Both the position numbers and the translations under genes were made by a program. Shown in pieces: positions 1 through 9,301 of a stretch of 64,000 nt of DNA; the first letter of the stretch is position 1, and each line of letters begins with the position of its first letter. The notes beneath the pieces are model-generated. The model did no database searches and was not told where the DNA came from. It saw only the letters and a program-made list of their open reading frames with translations. The stretch spans positions 496,001 to 560,000 of the forward strand of contig BROI01000012.1 in assembly GCA_027923505.1 (NCBI GenBank), in the 5' to 3' direction. The stretch is from Mayamaea pseudoterrestris (lineage: Eukaryota > Bacillariophyta > Bacillariophyceae > Sellaphorales > Sellaphoraceae).

Positions 1-2
1 AA

Positions 3-395
3 CTCTTCTCCACTCCACGTCAACCCCGACGAGAATTACAAAAACGTCGTCGACGCAAGGAGAAACAAGAGCAAAACCGAGTAGTGTTTCAGTCCGACGA
101 CACGGTGTGGGATTCAGGCGAGGTTCGACCATTGGTCAAGGAGTCGGCCAAGGAGAAAGGCCTCGACTACTGGATTCCCCAGGATGATCTCGTCAAGTAT
201 CAGCAGATCGAAGAAGCCAAGCGATTGCGAGATCCCGGACAAGTGTCAAACGAAAAGCTCATGACCGAAGTGCTATCGCCTTACAAACAAAATTGGATTG
301 GCGTCATTTCCGTCGCGATAGTCGCTATCGCCGCATTGATTAAGAACTTTCCCGAGCTACTCCTATCGCCTACAATATCAATTCCAGACTTGTAA
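3..395 (+). CDS. C-terminal part of a small single-TM protein (partial)
   Basis: The frame is open from the left edge of the window to a TAA at 393-395, so the 5' end is missing. The visible part is a basic stretch (Arg/Lys/Gln-rich, about 25 residues), then a charged segment with the run GLDYWIPQDDLVKY, and a C-terminal hydrophobic helix (about residues 98-118 of the visible part, around WIGVISVAIVAIAALI) that would anchor it in a membrane. There is no ATG in this frame near position 84, where the frame first reads GTG, so the start lies upstream. I do not recognise the family. Bases 1-83 are also open in a second frame that ends at 81-83, so an exon boundary or another gene end near there cannot be excluded. 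It converges on the MORN gene, with 57 bp between the stops. Confidence 0.55.
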   Translation, partial: LFSTPRQPRRELQKRRRRKEKQEQNRVVFQSDDTVWDSGEVRPLVKESAKEKGLDYWIPQDDLVKYQQIEEAKRLRDPGQVSNEKLMTEVLSPYKQNWIGVISVAIVAIAALIKNFPELLLSPTISIPDL

Positions 396-452
396 ACTTT
401 ATACAGCATCAATCATTCGAATAACACACACGATAATTTACAAGTCGTGGGG

Positions 453-1952
453 CTAGTTTTCGTCATCGCTCGGATCAAAAATGTTGACGCAGCCAGTGGC
501 ATCGCAAAATTTCAATTGAACTGCACCACTTTCTTCAACAGCAACAATCCTGCCAGCTGAACTACTACTAGTCTCAAGTTTGTCTCTACTTTGTCGTTTC
601 GTAGGTGTTGCCACTTTCATATAGTCGCGCAATCTCAAGTGGCTACTGTCGTCCGCGGAGAGGGGTACATTATCGACAAAAATGCCACAATGTTCCACCT
701 TGCCATCCGTGGATATAAGAATGCCCCTTCCGCTCCTTTTCCCGCTGGACCAGCCACCAGCGTACATGCTTCCGTCGCCATGAGTCAAGCGGCCGTAGCC
801 GTGTCTTTGCCCTTGTCTGAAAGCGCCCGAATATACGTCTCCGTTGACGAAATACTCCTTACCCACATCTTCCTTCTCTCCGTGGCTAAAGCCACCGACG
901 TACTTGTTGCCATCTTGGTCCGTGTAACAACCGTTACCATGAAATTTGCCATTCAAAAAATGCCCCATGTACTTTGGTCCATTCTTCCAAACAAGTTTGC
1001 CGTGTCCTTGAATTACGTTATGAACCCACTGACCGTCATACGTTTTGTTCCTCCACATTTGTACTCCAGCGCCATGACGTTTGCCGGCCTTGAAATGGCC
1101 TCGGTAGGTGGTGTGTTTGGCAACGTCTGTCAGTGTGCCATAACCTTCCTCGGCTCCATTGTCGTATTCTCCCGAGTAAACCTTGCCAGTCTTCCAAGTT
1201 TGAATGCCTCGCCCATGTTTCTTGCCATTGATAACGTCTCCATCATACGTTGATCCATCCCTCCACACCATGCAGACGCGGCCGTGCAAGTGGCCACTTT
1301 TCCAGTAGCCCGTGGCTGTCTGGAGACGCGTACGCTTCCCGTCGCTCGCGTCAAACCACTCGTGCGTCCCGCGGCCATGTCGGGAATCATTCTCCCAGGC
1401 GCCGCGATAAACTTGTATTTCATTGCTGGATGTGTCGCGCCAAACAGATTCGCCATAGCCATGTCTAAGACCATGCTCAAGGTTACCTTGATATACTTGT
1501 CCGTTGGAATACTCAATTTCTCCAACCCCATGTGGCAGATGGGTGTCGCTGTGAACAGGACCAGTGTAGAAAAAGGCGCAATTACCGTCTCGACTGGGGT
1601 AATGCTCGCGTGTGACCATTGGACCATCTCGACCGGACGGAACATTCAATGGAGACTGACGAATGCTATCCGTCGCTTGATTCATTCGTTCCTCAAGGCG
1701 AACCCGCTGTTTGTCAAGCTTGGCTCGTTGAGTAGTTAGTCGATGAAAGGGAAAGAGTTCGTACTTTGTCAAGCATGAATGTGACGGTGGAGTGAGTTCA
1801 GCATCGCCATGTCGGGAGCTGGAAGAAATGGAGATTGGCGAAATAGGAATGCTCCTGTAAACGACGCCAATGCCAACATCTGCAGACACGCTGTCGCATG
1901 ATGACGTCTCGGATGGCGGCGCCAATGGGGATCTACCGGTAGCAATGTTCAT
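453..1952 (-). CDS. MORN-repeat protein
   Basis: A 499-residue protein whose middle (about residues 130-440) is a run of eleven or so MORN repeats of about 22-23 residues, each of the form Y-x-G-x-(W/F)-x-x-G-x-x-H-G-x-G (for example YDGDVINGKKHGRGIQTW and YSGAFRQGQRHGYGRL). MORN repeats form an elongated beta-hairpin scaffold that binds lipids or proteins; in algae and protists they occur in PIP kinases, junctional proteins and cytoskeletal scaffolds. No kinase or other catalytic domain is fused here. The N-terminal 100 residues are Ser-rich and low in order. The first in-frame ATG is at 1952; upstream codons in the frame begin with TTG only. A TACCGGTA palindrome lies inside the first codons (1934-1941). 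The specific role is unknown. Confidence 0.85.
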   Translation of the reverse strand: MNIATGRSPLAPPSETSSCDSVSADVGIGVVYRSIPISPISISSSSRHGDAELTPPSHSCLTKYELFPFHRLTTQRAKLDKQRVRLEERMNQATDSIRQSPLNVPSGRDGPMVTREHYPSRDGNCAFFYTGPVHSDTHLPHGVGEIEYSNGQVYQGNLEHGLRHGYGESVWRDTSSNEIQVYRGAWENDSRHGRGTHEWFDASDGKRTRLQTATGYWKSGHLHGRVCMVWRDGSTYDGDVINGKKHGRGIQTWKTGKVYSGEYDNGAEEGYGTLTDVAKHTTYRGHFKAGKRHGAGVQMWRNKTYDGQWVHNVIQGHGKLVWKNGPKYMGHFLNGKFHGNGCYTDQDGNKYVGGFSHGEKEDVGKEYFVNGDVYSGAFRQGQRHGYGRLTHGDGSMYAGGWSSGKRSGRGILISTDGKVEHCGIFVDNVPLSADDSSHLRLRDYMKVATPTKRQSRDKLETSSSSAGRIVAVEESGAVQLKFCDATGCVNIFDPSDDEN

Positions 1953-2765
1953 GGCGGAAAATTGTAGGGCAAAGGTCAAACGCGTGATGACTTTCGGCAA
2001 TCATCGCGTTGAATGTCGATTGTCGCTCAATGGAACGAGTTGTCAACGTCCGTTGCGAAGTCCTATTAAGTAAAGCCGTTGCTACTTGTCTTTGGGTAAC
2101 ATGATGCTGATTGCTAAGACTGACAAGTACATGATTCATGGAACCAGAGTGGCAGATTCAAACCGAAACTTGATGATGTGCAAGGGAAGCTTCCGCAGCG
2201 AAGATTTGACTCAAGCAAAGGGCTAATTACAAAATGGCGTAGTTTTCACTGGCACTTGTTCTGTATTATTGCCTCACGACGTAGTTTTCACTGGCACTCA
2301 TTTTGTATTATAGCCTCGTGACGTAATTGTCACTGGCACTCGTTTCGTGTTATTGTCTCAAGACGTAGTTTTCACTGGCACTCGTTTTGTAGTATTGCCT
2401 AATGACGTAGTTTTCACTGGCACTCGTTTCCGTATTATTGCCTTATGACGTAATTGACACCGGCAGTCGTTTCGTATTATAGCCTTGTGACGTAATTGAC
2501 ACTGGCACTCGTTTCGTGTTATTGCCTTGTGACGTAATTGACACTGGCACCCGTTTCATACTATTGCCTCATGACGTAGCATTGATTGTATTCCTTCATT
2601 ACATCCCAAAAACGTGTCGACTATAAGCGAAAGAGTACTCAAATTTATCCCTTGCAGTGCGGCGCTCCTCCAGGATCATGTCGATCATCACATCATTGTC
2701 GTTCAGCTTAACGAGTAGCAAGCAAAGCCAAATCTTCGCAGATTGTAAAATTCAATTGATTGATC
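1953..2765. other. Divergent intergenic region between the MORN gene and GatC
   Basis: An 813-bp region between two divergent start codons. Its middle is the 42-bp tandem array described separately (2236-2572); the flanks show no convincing coding sequence. The array ends about 190 bp before the GatC ATG and begins about 280 bp upstream of the MORN ATG, so it could sit in either promoter. Confidence 0.6.
2236..2572. repeat. Tandem array A: eight 42-bp units with a TGACGTA core
   Basis: Eight head-to-tail units start at 2236, 2278, 2320, 2362, 2404, 2447, 2489 and 2531; seven are 42 bp and one is 43 bp. Each starts GACGTA preceded by T in most copies, then carries the conserved block CACTGGCACTCGTTTC and ends TATTGCCT plus three variable bases. 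Units are of two kinds: those with AGTTTTCAC (mostly the first half) and those with AATTGACAC (last three). There are no unique spacers, so this is a minisatellite and not a CRISPR array. A second eight-unit array of the same unit lies at 22833-23152 in the same orientation. Confidence 0.92.
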
Positions 2766-3275
2766 ATGTTGTTACGTTCATCATTGGGAATCCGTCTGCG
2801 TCGTTCACGTTCGTGCCTTGATTTTAATACTCAATCGCCTGCAGTCAACAAAAGTAATATTCGCCGTGTTCACAAATATGTACCACCTCCTACATGGTCC
2901 ATCCAAGAGCTCCAACTAAAGCATGATGCATCCACTTCTGAGCCGCTTTCGACGGAATTACTAAACACACTTTCCAGGCGCGCTCTTTTACACATTCCAG
3001 ACGACGACTCGTATCGGAAGGACTTGACCAACTTTATGCAACTGATTCAGCAAGTTGTAGATTGGAACAAGGAGTTTGAAGCAGAAAATAGCGAAGAGAT
3101 AGATGCTGCTGAGTTATATGATTTGCCGCGAGGAGTCAAGGAGGCACCTTTGCGAAACGACGACGATATTGTAATAAAAACGCATCCAGCGGTCTCGCTC
3201 GACAAGACTGTCGCCATTGGAAGTCACAAATACTTTGCAATAAAGACAAAGAACGAAGACAGTAATTGTAGCTAG
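2766..3275 (+). CDS. GATC: Glutamyl-tRNA(Gln) amidotransferase subunit C, organellar
   Basis: A 169-residue protein matching the small GatC subunit of the GatCAB (Glu-tRNA amidotransferase) complex, which converts misacylated Glu-tRNA(Gln) to Gln-tRNA(Gln) in mitochondria and plastids. GatC-type features: the helix LSTELLNTLSRRALLHI, then LTNFMQLIQQVVDWN (the usual position of the family's F-x-x-x-L-x-x-I-L-x-x-V segment), and the C-terminal LPRGVKEAPLRNDD, equivalent to the family's R-x-D-x-V tail. The N-terminal 40 residues are Arg/Ser-rich and fit an organelle presequence. The first ATG is at 2766; the codons just before it in this frame are TTG-ATC. It converges on the CtIP gene with only 13 bp between stop codons. 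Confidence 0.85.
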   Translation: MLLRSSLGIRLRRSRSCLDFNTQSPAVNKSNIRRVHKYVPPPTWSIQELQLKHDASTSEPLSTELLNTLSRRALLHIPDDDSYRKDLTNFMQLIQQVVDWNKEFEAENSEEIDAAELYDLPRGVKEAPLRNDDDIVIKTHPAVSLDKTVAIGSHKYFAIKTKNEDSNCS

Positions 3276-3288
3276 TGACGGTACAATT

Positions 3289-5718
3289 CTATTTATTGCC
3301 AGCGCGTTTTGCCTCGTTCGCTTGTTTGGCTCGTAGTTCATCGATAAAGTCCAACTCCCAAAAGCCTTCAGGGGTTTCGGGCGGCGGACCAAAACGTGAG
3401 CGATGGCGACAAAACTGTCGAATATCCATGGGTTGAGATTCGGTCGTAATCAGTGAATTGTAAAAGGCTGTACACTCGGGGCAGTCATGTGTCGGCAAGT
3501 CCTTGCGCGCTTTGCCACGAACAACTTCATGGTAGGGCTCCTGCGACTCGCTATCGTTCCAAATGTCAGTAGAATCTTTCTCGCGACGAGCAGCAACACG
3601 ACGATGGGCAGTGTGCCACCCAGGAGCAGGCCCAACTGTCTTGGCGGGTCCGGTACGAGCGTGGTTTGCATCAGCCGTCGCCGTTATTAATTCTCGGTCG
3701 AATTGGCGTGATTGCAGATTCGATTGCCACGGCTTGGCGTAGGGATTCGTGGAAGGCTTGGTCGCTTCCCTAGGAACCGTGATGGCGTCGCTGCGTGCCT
3801 TTGCCGATGGCGACTGGGCCGATTGAGGTGGATCCGACGCCTCTTTTTTCTTAGGCCGTATAGACGATTGCGATTGCGAAAACATTGTAGGATCCTCCGT
3901 TTCTTGTGAGTCGAAGCTAGGTGACAAATTCTTCTCACCATCAGCAATCCCTTGTGAGTTTCCAACTACTCCTGCATCGAGAGTGATGCGACGAGGCTCG
4001 TCCAAGAAGTCCGGCTCTGTAGTGTTGCTAGACTTGAGAGTCTTAGAGTGCGAATCGATCGTCCGTGGCACAGCCGCTGGCGGTGCAACAAATTCTTGTT
4101 CTGCGGCATCCTCGTTCAATCTCGTCTCTCCCTTTGCCCCTTCGCCAGTGACATCGTCATGGTTTAGTTCAAGTACAACAGACGGTTGCGAATTGTCAAA
4201 TAGGCCCTGACTGGCATCGCGCAAATCTTGCAGCCGTGTTTTTCCTCTTGGTGTTCGTTTTGGAAGCCCGAGCAAGCTTGTCATTGTAGAAACTGGCCGA
4301 CGAGCGTGACAGACAATGCACCGGCGCTTTGACGGCGAGTTTTCCAATGTACAGTGGATGCAAATCCAGTCGCCCGAGTCAGCAGCCTCCGTGACATCGT
4401 GTTGCGACGTGTTGCCCGATGGGGTACAGAGGCTCTTGTTCAATCCAGGACAATTTTCTTTGTCGCCCGAAATCATTTCTTCGTTTGCCGTTACTGCCGC
4501 CGCTTCATGTGTTGTTGTACCATTTGGTCTTTGCGATGCGTCAAATGTAGAATAAACTGGAGATGCAAGCTCAACGTCGCTGTCTTTTCCTTTTCGAGAC
4601 CCGACGGCAATATCACAATCTTCTTCCACTTCCAGTCCTAGCTTCATATCCTTGTCACAAGCTTCAACTGGTGAACGCCCGCAATGACTTGGGTGGGATT
4701 GCTTTGATTGCGCTCGTGACCTTCCCTTGTCGCTAAACAGTCGGCCATCAGCACCGCTCATGAATGACGATGCATCTGGCGCTTCGGATATTGAGTCTTT
4801 CGTCGGTGCTTTAGTTTGATAAGCAAGCGATTGGCGTTCGGTTGACGATCCCATCAGATTGGCTTGAGAGAGACTATCAGTCATGATATTCGGAGGTTTA
4901 TTCCGCTCGTGACGTTTTGTTTGGCCAGTTTCCGACAATGGTCGTTCGTCCGGCGGCATGAAGCCATCATGCCCATTCTTGCCGTCATCTTCTGCAAACG
5001 TTTCTTTAATATTTTGCGAGTGCAAGGGTAGTCTCGGCTTGCTTGGCGCACGTTTGGTTGGTCCGTCGGCTGCCGCAGTCGACTGCTGATTGACCGACGC
5101 ATGCAGTTTCTGAAGCTGATTGTAGTTTTCATGAAACAAACGACTTGCTCGATCGGCACTGCTGTCATGCGTATGAATCTTGTAGTAAAGGTCCAGAAGC
5201 GAATCGAGGCATTGTTGATGGGCACGAACGGCCGTCTGCATGGCTAATGGATTGGACTGAAAAGTTTTGCATGCTTCAGAGACGAATCGAGCATGCTGCT
5301 GTAGCATGGACTCGATGAAACTTCGATGATCCGCTGAATTTGGTTCTTCCAATGACGACAGAGCGCTGATTTTCTGCTGGGTTTGAGATGACACTCGTGC
5401 GCTCAAACCAGCATTATCATCGTCATTGGGAGGAGCCCATGATTCCGGATCGGCAACGGACGAATTCAATTCCTTGGTGGAACAACAATCTTCTTCCTCG
5501 ATCGCCGCACGTACAGAAACTTCATTTACATTATTAAGTTCTCCTTTCTTATCCTCTTCTCCATCCTTGAGCAAGTACGCATTTGTTGTTTCAGCGGCGT
5601 CGGCATCGGCATCAGCAGCCGCTCGTCGCAGTCGCTTGGCCTCAACGTCGCCTTTATCTTCGTCACTCTTTCGTTTGGGTCCAATTTTGAACATTTGCGC
5701 AAGATGAGGGGCCTTCAT
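3289..5718 (-). CDS. CtIP: CtIP/Ctp1/Sae2-like DNA end-resection factor with RanBP2-type zinc finger
   Basis: An 809-residue, mostly disordered acidic protein. The last 70 residues hold the Sae2/CtIP C-terminal signature: HDCPECTAFY (CxxC, about residue 743) and CRHRSRFGPPPETPEGFW (about 768-786), the region that activates the MRE11 nuclease for double-strand-break resection. Around residues 449-474 there is a clear RanBP2-type zinc finger (DWICIHCTLENSP, then C-x2-C), which binds ubiquitin, RNA or proteins in other families. The N-terminal 100-250 region has helix-forming stretches that could mediate tetramerisation as in other CtIP proteins. The many SP, TP, SQ and TQ pairs are possible CDK and ATM/ATR sites. 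The ATG at 5718 is the natural start. The nuclear repair role follows from the C-terminal family; the zinc finger is an unusual addition. Confidence 0.85.
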   Translation of the reverse strand: MKAPHLAQMFKIGPKRKSDEDKGDVEAKRLRRAAADADADAAETTNAYLLKDGEEDKKGELNNVNEVSVRAAIEEEDCCSTKELNSSVADPESWAPPNDDDNAGLSARVSSQTQQKISALSSLEEPNSADHRSFIESMLQQHARFVSEACKTFQSNPLAMQTAVRAHQQCLDSLLDLYYKIHTHDSSADRASRLFHENYNQLQKLHASVNQQSTAAADGPTKRAPSKPRLPLHSQNIKETFAEDDGKNGHDGFMPPDERPLSETGQTKRHERNKPPNIMTDSLSQANLMGSSTERQSLAYQTKAPTKDSISEAPDASSFMSGADGRLFSDKGRSRAQSKQSHPSHCGRSPVEACDKDMKLGLEVEEDCDIAVGSRKGKDSDVELASPVYSTFDASQRPNGTTTHEAAAVTANEEMISGDKENCPGLNKSLCTPSGNTSQHDVTEAADSGDWICIHCTLENSPSKRRCIVCHARRPVSTMTSLLGLPKRTPRGKTRLQDLRDASQGLFDNSQPSVVLELNHDDVTGEGAKGETRLNEDAAEQEFVAPPAAVPRTIDSHSKTLKSSNTTEPDFLDEPRRITLDAGVVGNSQGIADGEKNLSPSFDSQETEDPTMFSQSQSSIRPKKKEASDPPQSAQSPSAKARSDAITVPREATKPSTNPYAKPWQSNLQSRQFDRELITATADANHARTGPAKTVGPAPGWHTAHRRVAARREKDSTDIWNDSESQEPYHEVVRGKARKDLPTHDCPECTAFYNSLITTESQPMDIRQFCRHRSRFGPPPETPEGFWELDFIDELRAKQANEAKRAGNK

Positions 5719-6505
5719 GTTGCTCTAAATTGAGGGTTACTGCTGTCGAAGCAATATACTTTGGCCATTGGCGAAGCAAGCAAATGGGGCGATGATGATG
5801 TGTGTCGAGCGGATGAATGATGCACATCAGCGGGGGTCGCATCGCGACTAAAACGGCACGAGCCTCTCGGCGTCGTTAGCTACTTACCGGTATGCGTAGA
5901 AAGCATGGAAACCAGGTCAGAGGAACACGAATATCTGTAAGTCTGGTCATAAACAGTGGGGCACGCAGTTATAAATATCATATTCACTTAATACTTGCTC
6001 ACTCCACAACCACATTGCATTCGAGAGGCCTACAGGCAGAGGAATCTGCAGGATTCAAGCTGCACCAAGTCGAGCTCCCTCGCTTGTTTATGTATATTAA
6101 CCCGATAAAAGTTCAATTCCAAGCGGACCCAAAATGAATACTCTAATAAGATAATGCTGATCCGATTCAGTAATTGGAAAGATGGCAGTAGCACAATGAG
6201 AGCGATCTAATGCAATCTGCCCAGGAAATGAAGGAGCCCCTCACGCCAATCGAGAGACGCTGCAGAATCATGGGCATCAGCTGAAAGGTACACACTGCAC
6301 GTGATGTATGCAAGTTGGCAACGCTGTTCCACTATGCGTGACTACGAAGTTGTACCGGTAGCAACACATTGGAACGAGTAGCTAACATTACTTTTCTTAG
6401 GCAGCAACACATGAAACCAATTGCTCAAAGCTTATACTTCATACCAGGCGAAATTCCCCTGTAATACCATGCATTGTCAACACCATTACATTGGAAAGCA
6501 ACACA
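5719..6505. other. Intergenic region upstream of the CtIP-like gene
   Basis: A 787-bp stretch between the CtIP-like start and the bZIP stop, both genes on the minus strand. No convincing coding region is seen; short open frames lack protein-like composition. It contains two exact TACCGGTA palindromes (5885-5892 and 6353-6360). Confidence 0.5.
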
Positions 6506-8427
6506 TTAAGCTTCAGCTGTAGGCTGGGCAACGCTCGGCTTGTCTTCTGTACGTTTTTCAGCCAGAACGGATTGGACAAGGTCAAAGTAAGGATGCTCCG
6601 ACTTGTGCGGCGCGCCATGTTGCTGTTGCTGATCCTTCTGCTGTTGAACGAAGTCTTGAAGCGATGATGCAACCATGCTTGGTGAAAGCTGCTGCTGCTG
6701 CTGCTGCTGGAATCCCGCCTGTTGCGCTTGAAGAAGCCGCTGCTGGTCCGCCTGGTTGAACAGTTGAAAATGACCGCCCGGCCACTGCTGATGCTGTATG
6801 ATCGGCAAGAGTCCCGACATGCCACCAAAGCCTGCAGAGAGCAATTGATGATGCTGAAATTGTTGATTTGTGGCTGCTTCGGCAGAATATAGAGATGTGC
6901 GATCGGGAACGGTGATCTTTGACGGTGTGACGCCACTCTGCATTGCCAAATGACGCAAGTCTCGGTTTTCTTCCACCAAGCGATCAACACAGCTGTTAAG
7001 TTCCTTGTTTATCTTCATGAGTTTGGCATTAACAATGGCTTGTTCCTCGACTTGATCACCGAGGACTGATATGCGATCCTTGGTGCGCTTGCGAGCGCGA
7101 GCAGCATTCATGCGATCTAAGATAATGTTGGTGACTCATCGTTAGCGTTATCTAAAAGCAGCAATAACGGATTCTACGAGTTACTAGAGTGTCCTCGCTG
7201 ACGATTTCATGTTGCATGTCGTGTCGCATGTCACCGAACTTTGCCACGTCAAAAATGTCAAAATGAGTCATCATAAATACAAGCACAGAAGCCATTTGTC
7301 GTTACTTGGCCCGCGCCTTCACAGTCAATCGTTCGATTCTGCATGCACAACACGCGTCGTACCTCGTGCCTCTCGGGACCAACACCTTGGCTGCTGCTTG
7401 ACTGCAAGTAATTAATGCTATAGAATTATTTGGTTATAGAATATTGCTTTAAAATGATACAGTTTGTATTCTCTAGCAATGGAATGTGTACAGGAACCGG
7501 AGCCATCACGGCGGGCGCACCACGCACCACCCACACGACGACACCTTTGCGAACCGACCAGCGGGATCATGACCAGCAGACTGACTTTTTCAAGTAAAAG
7601 GGGATGCTTTCTCTAAAGAGCTAAAGAGTATTTGGCTGGTTGGAAAGGACTCTTGGCACTTGACGCGGCAAAAGAGGCTCCACGACGAACGAGCGGCTCG
7701 TCCGCGGTCCGCGCGACGAAGTCACGACACGAAAATGGCCATAGTTTGACTAGCCACAAGCAGGTCCAAACAAGACCAAACCAAAACCTTTTGTGATCAG
7801 CTTGTACCTCAAGACCTTGGTTATCTATAAATCATAGTATCATAGTTGTATTCCATCTAATAGTCAAGTTATGGTAGGAGCAAAGGATGCAACATGGAGG
7901 CTGCTCGTGTCCGACTTGATTTTTGAAGTGTGACATTTCGCCGCGAAATGTCGCGCATTGGGGCGCATTAGGGATAAAGGATGCGACATGAAGTCGAACA
8001 TTCGTGTGATGACTCATCACGGTTCACAAATACGTCATCACAACATTGACATGCGACACGACATCGCCAGCGAGGACACTCTACTGAAATGACTTACTAT
8101 ATGCGCGCTTCGCTTCCAGGCGTTGCTGCGGGTCATCCATTGAACCATCGTCTTTTCCTCGGCTGTCGATGCTTTCTTTGGCGATGGAAGCGTCAGACTC
8201 ATGGCTCCGTTTCTTGCCGTCTGTGACGAGAACAAAGTATGAGTGGAAGCTGTAAGAGACGTTCGACATTGCATTGGCCTTGCTGCCGGTGCCAGCCTAG
8301 AATGTTTCGCGTTACATGGCCCATTCACATTCGTGTGTGACTCTTGCTCTAGCTCTTGCTTAAGGTCATCTACTCGCTCGCTCCTTGCTCTTTATTCCTT
8401 ACCATTTGTGGCCTCTTTCTCGCTCAT
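6506..8427 (-). CDS. bZIP transcription factor
   Basis: Three exons on the minus strand: 8427-8403, 8220-8098 and 7116-6506, giving 252 residues. Splice sites are clean (GTAAGG...CACAG, 182 nt; GTAAGT...TTAG, 981 nt). Joining them rebuilds a full bZIP domain: basic region RLEAKRAYNRMNAARARKR with the Asn-x7-Arg signature at N50 and R58, then a leucine zipper with heptad positions L68, Q75, L82, L89, L96 and L103. The intron falls in the codon of the invariant Asn. The rest is Gln-rich, including a (CAG)n-encoded poly-Gln run, typical of activation domains. It should bind DNA as a dimer in the nucleus; bZIPs commonly recognise ACGT cores, which are abundant in the 42-bp arrays of this window. 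The large intron holds an apparent MITE. No PAS or other extra domain is seen. Confidence 0.88.
7187..8081. mobile_element. MITE-like element with TA target duplication in the bZIP intron
   Basis: The two ends of an 895-bp segment are inverted copies. Both read GAGTGTCCTCGCTG inward, continue (A/G)CGAT, and after a 12-bp length difference both read GTCGTGTCGCATGTCA. The segment is flanked on both sides by TA (7185-7186 and 8082-8083), the target duplication of Tc1/mariner-type transposons. It has no transposase-like open frame, so it would be non-autonomous. It lies wholly inside the 981-nt second intron of the bZIP gene and accounts for most of that intron's unusual length. Plain DNA transposon; family assignment rests only on the TA duplication. 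Confidence 0.7.
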
Positions 8428-9301
8428 CCTTGCTTGGTCGGCCTCTGGTCTGCAGTAGTACTCCTAGATCTGAATTGTTGCTTCTCGCTCGTTGCGTCTC
8501 GGTTCTCGACCTTTGCGATGATAGCGACTAATAAACGCGATCGCTCTCACGAGATGACTCGGCAAATGAGTGCGAGGCCGTTGACCGGCGTCGTCGATTG
8601 CGAAAGTGGCGACTCCAAATGCAAACGGCTGACAAAAATGATACAGGGGTTATTTGAAGATGAGCAAATAACGGATGCACTGACGTAGATCTCTCCAGAT
8701 TTACACCCATAATTCATGATTAAAAATGGTTTCTATTATAGCCTGTGCACGAATGAAACGTCCTATGCATGATTCACTTGTATGTTGAGCTTGTCCGGCG
8801 ATCAGTTGAGACTCACGCGATGGCGCAGAACACCTTTTAACTTCAACTACCGGTATGCTGCTTGCTGTCTGTCCGTCCGGGAGCTATGTTGATTTTGCTA
8901 TACTCCTGCACCAGCTACTCTACAACCTAATGGTAGCTATTCTGGAAACGAGCTTACTTGATTGGCATCTACAGTATCGGTGGCAAACCTTGCGTACGCT
9001 TTGTCACATTCATGTGCTGAATACGATACTATACACTACCTGACTACCTGGTCACTTGAGCGTGGCTATTTCCGGAACAAATGTTTAATAAAAGTGAGCC
9101 GCTGCACGACAGCACCATTTCCGTCAATCCATACAGCTTCATCAGGGTTGTGACAAGTGCTGGGTTTTGTTTGCCAAGCGCCATCCTCGTCAACTACGAG
9201 GGTTGGCGAGACGCGAGATGACCGCTTTGATGTTGCGAAAAGAAATCGTTAATGGTCCAAACGTTTGTCTTTCTTACGGTCCACTTTATTGATACTCGAC
9301 A
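8428..9301. other. Upstream region of the bZIP gene
   Basis: An 874-bp stretch between the bZIP start (8427) and the stop of the YnfA-family gene. It contains a CT-rich pyrimidine tract near 8340-8480 and one TACCGGTA palindrome (8848-8855). Short open frames on both strands show no recognisable domain. I see no RNA gene. Confidence 0.4.

Noticed and set aside
2236-2572. CRISPR-like array
   Set aside because: Units are adjacent with no unique spacers and the genome is eukaryotic; a minisatellite explains it.
8038-8328. Plus and minus short frames around the bZIP second exon
   Set aside because: Splicing 8427-8403, 8220-8098 and 7116 onward gives a single bZIP frame, so the other frames are shadows.
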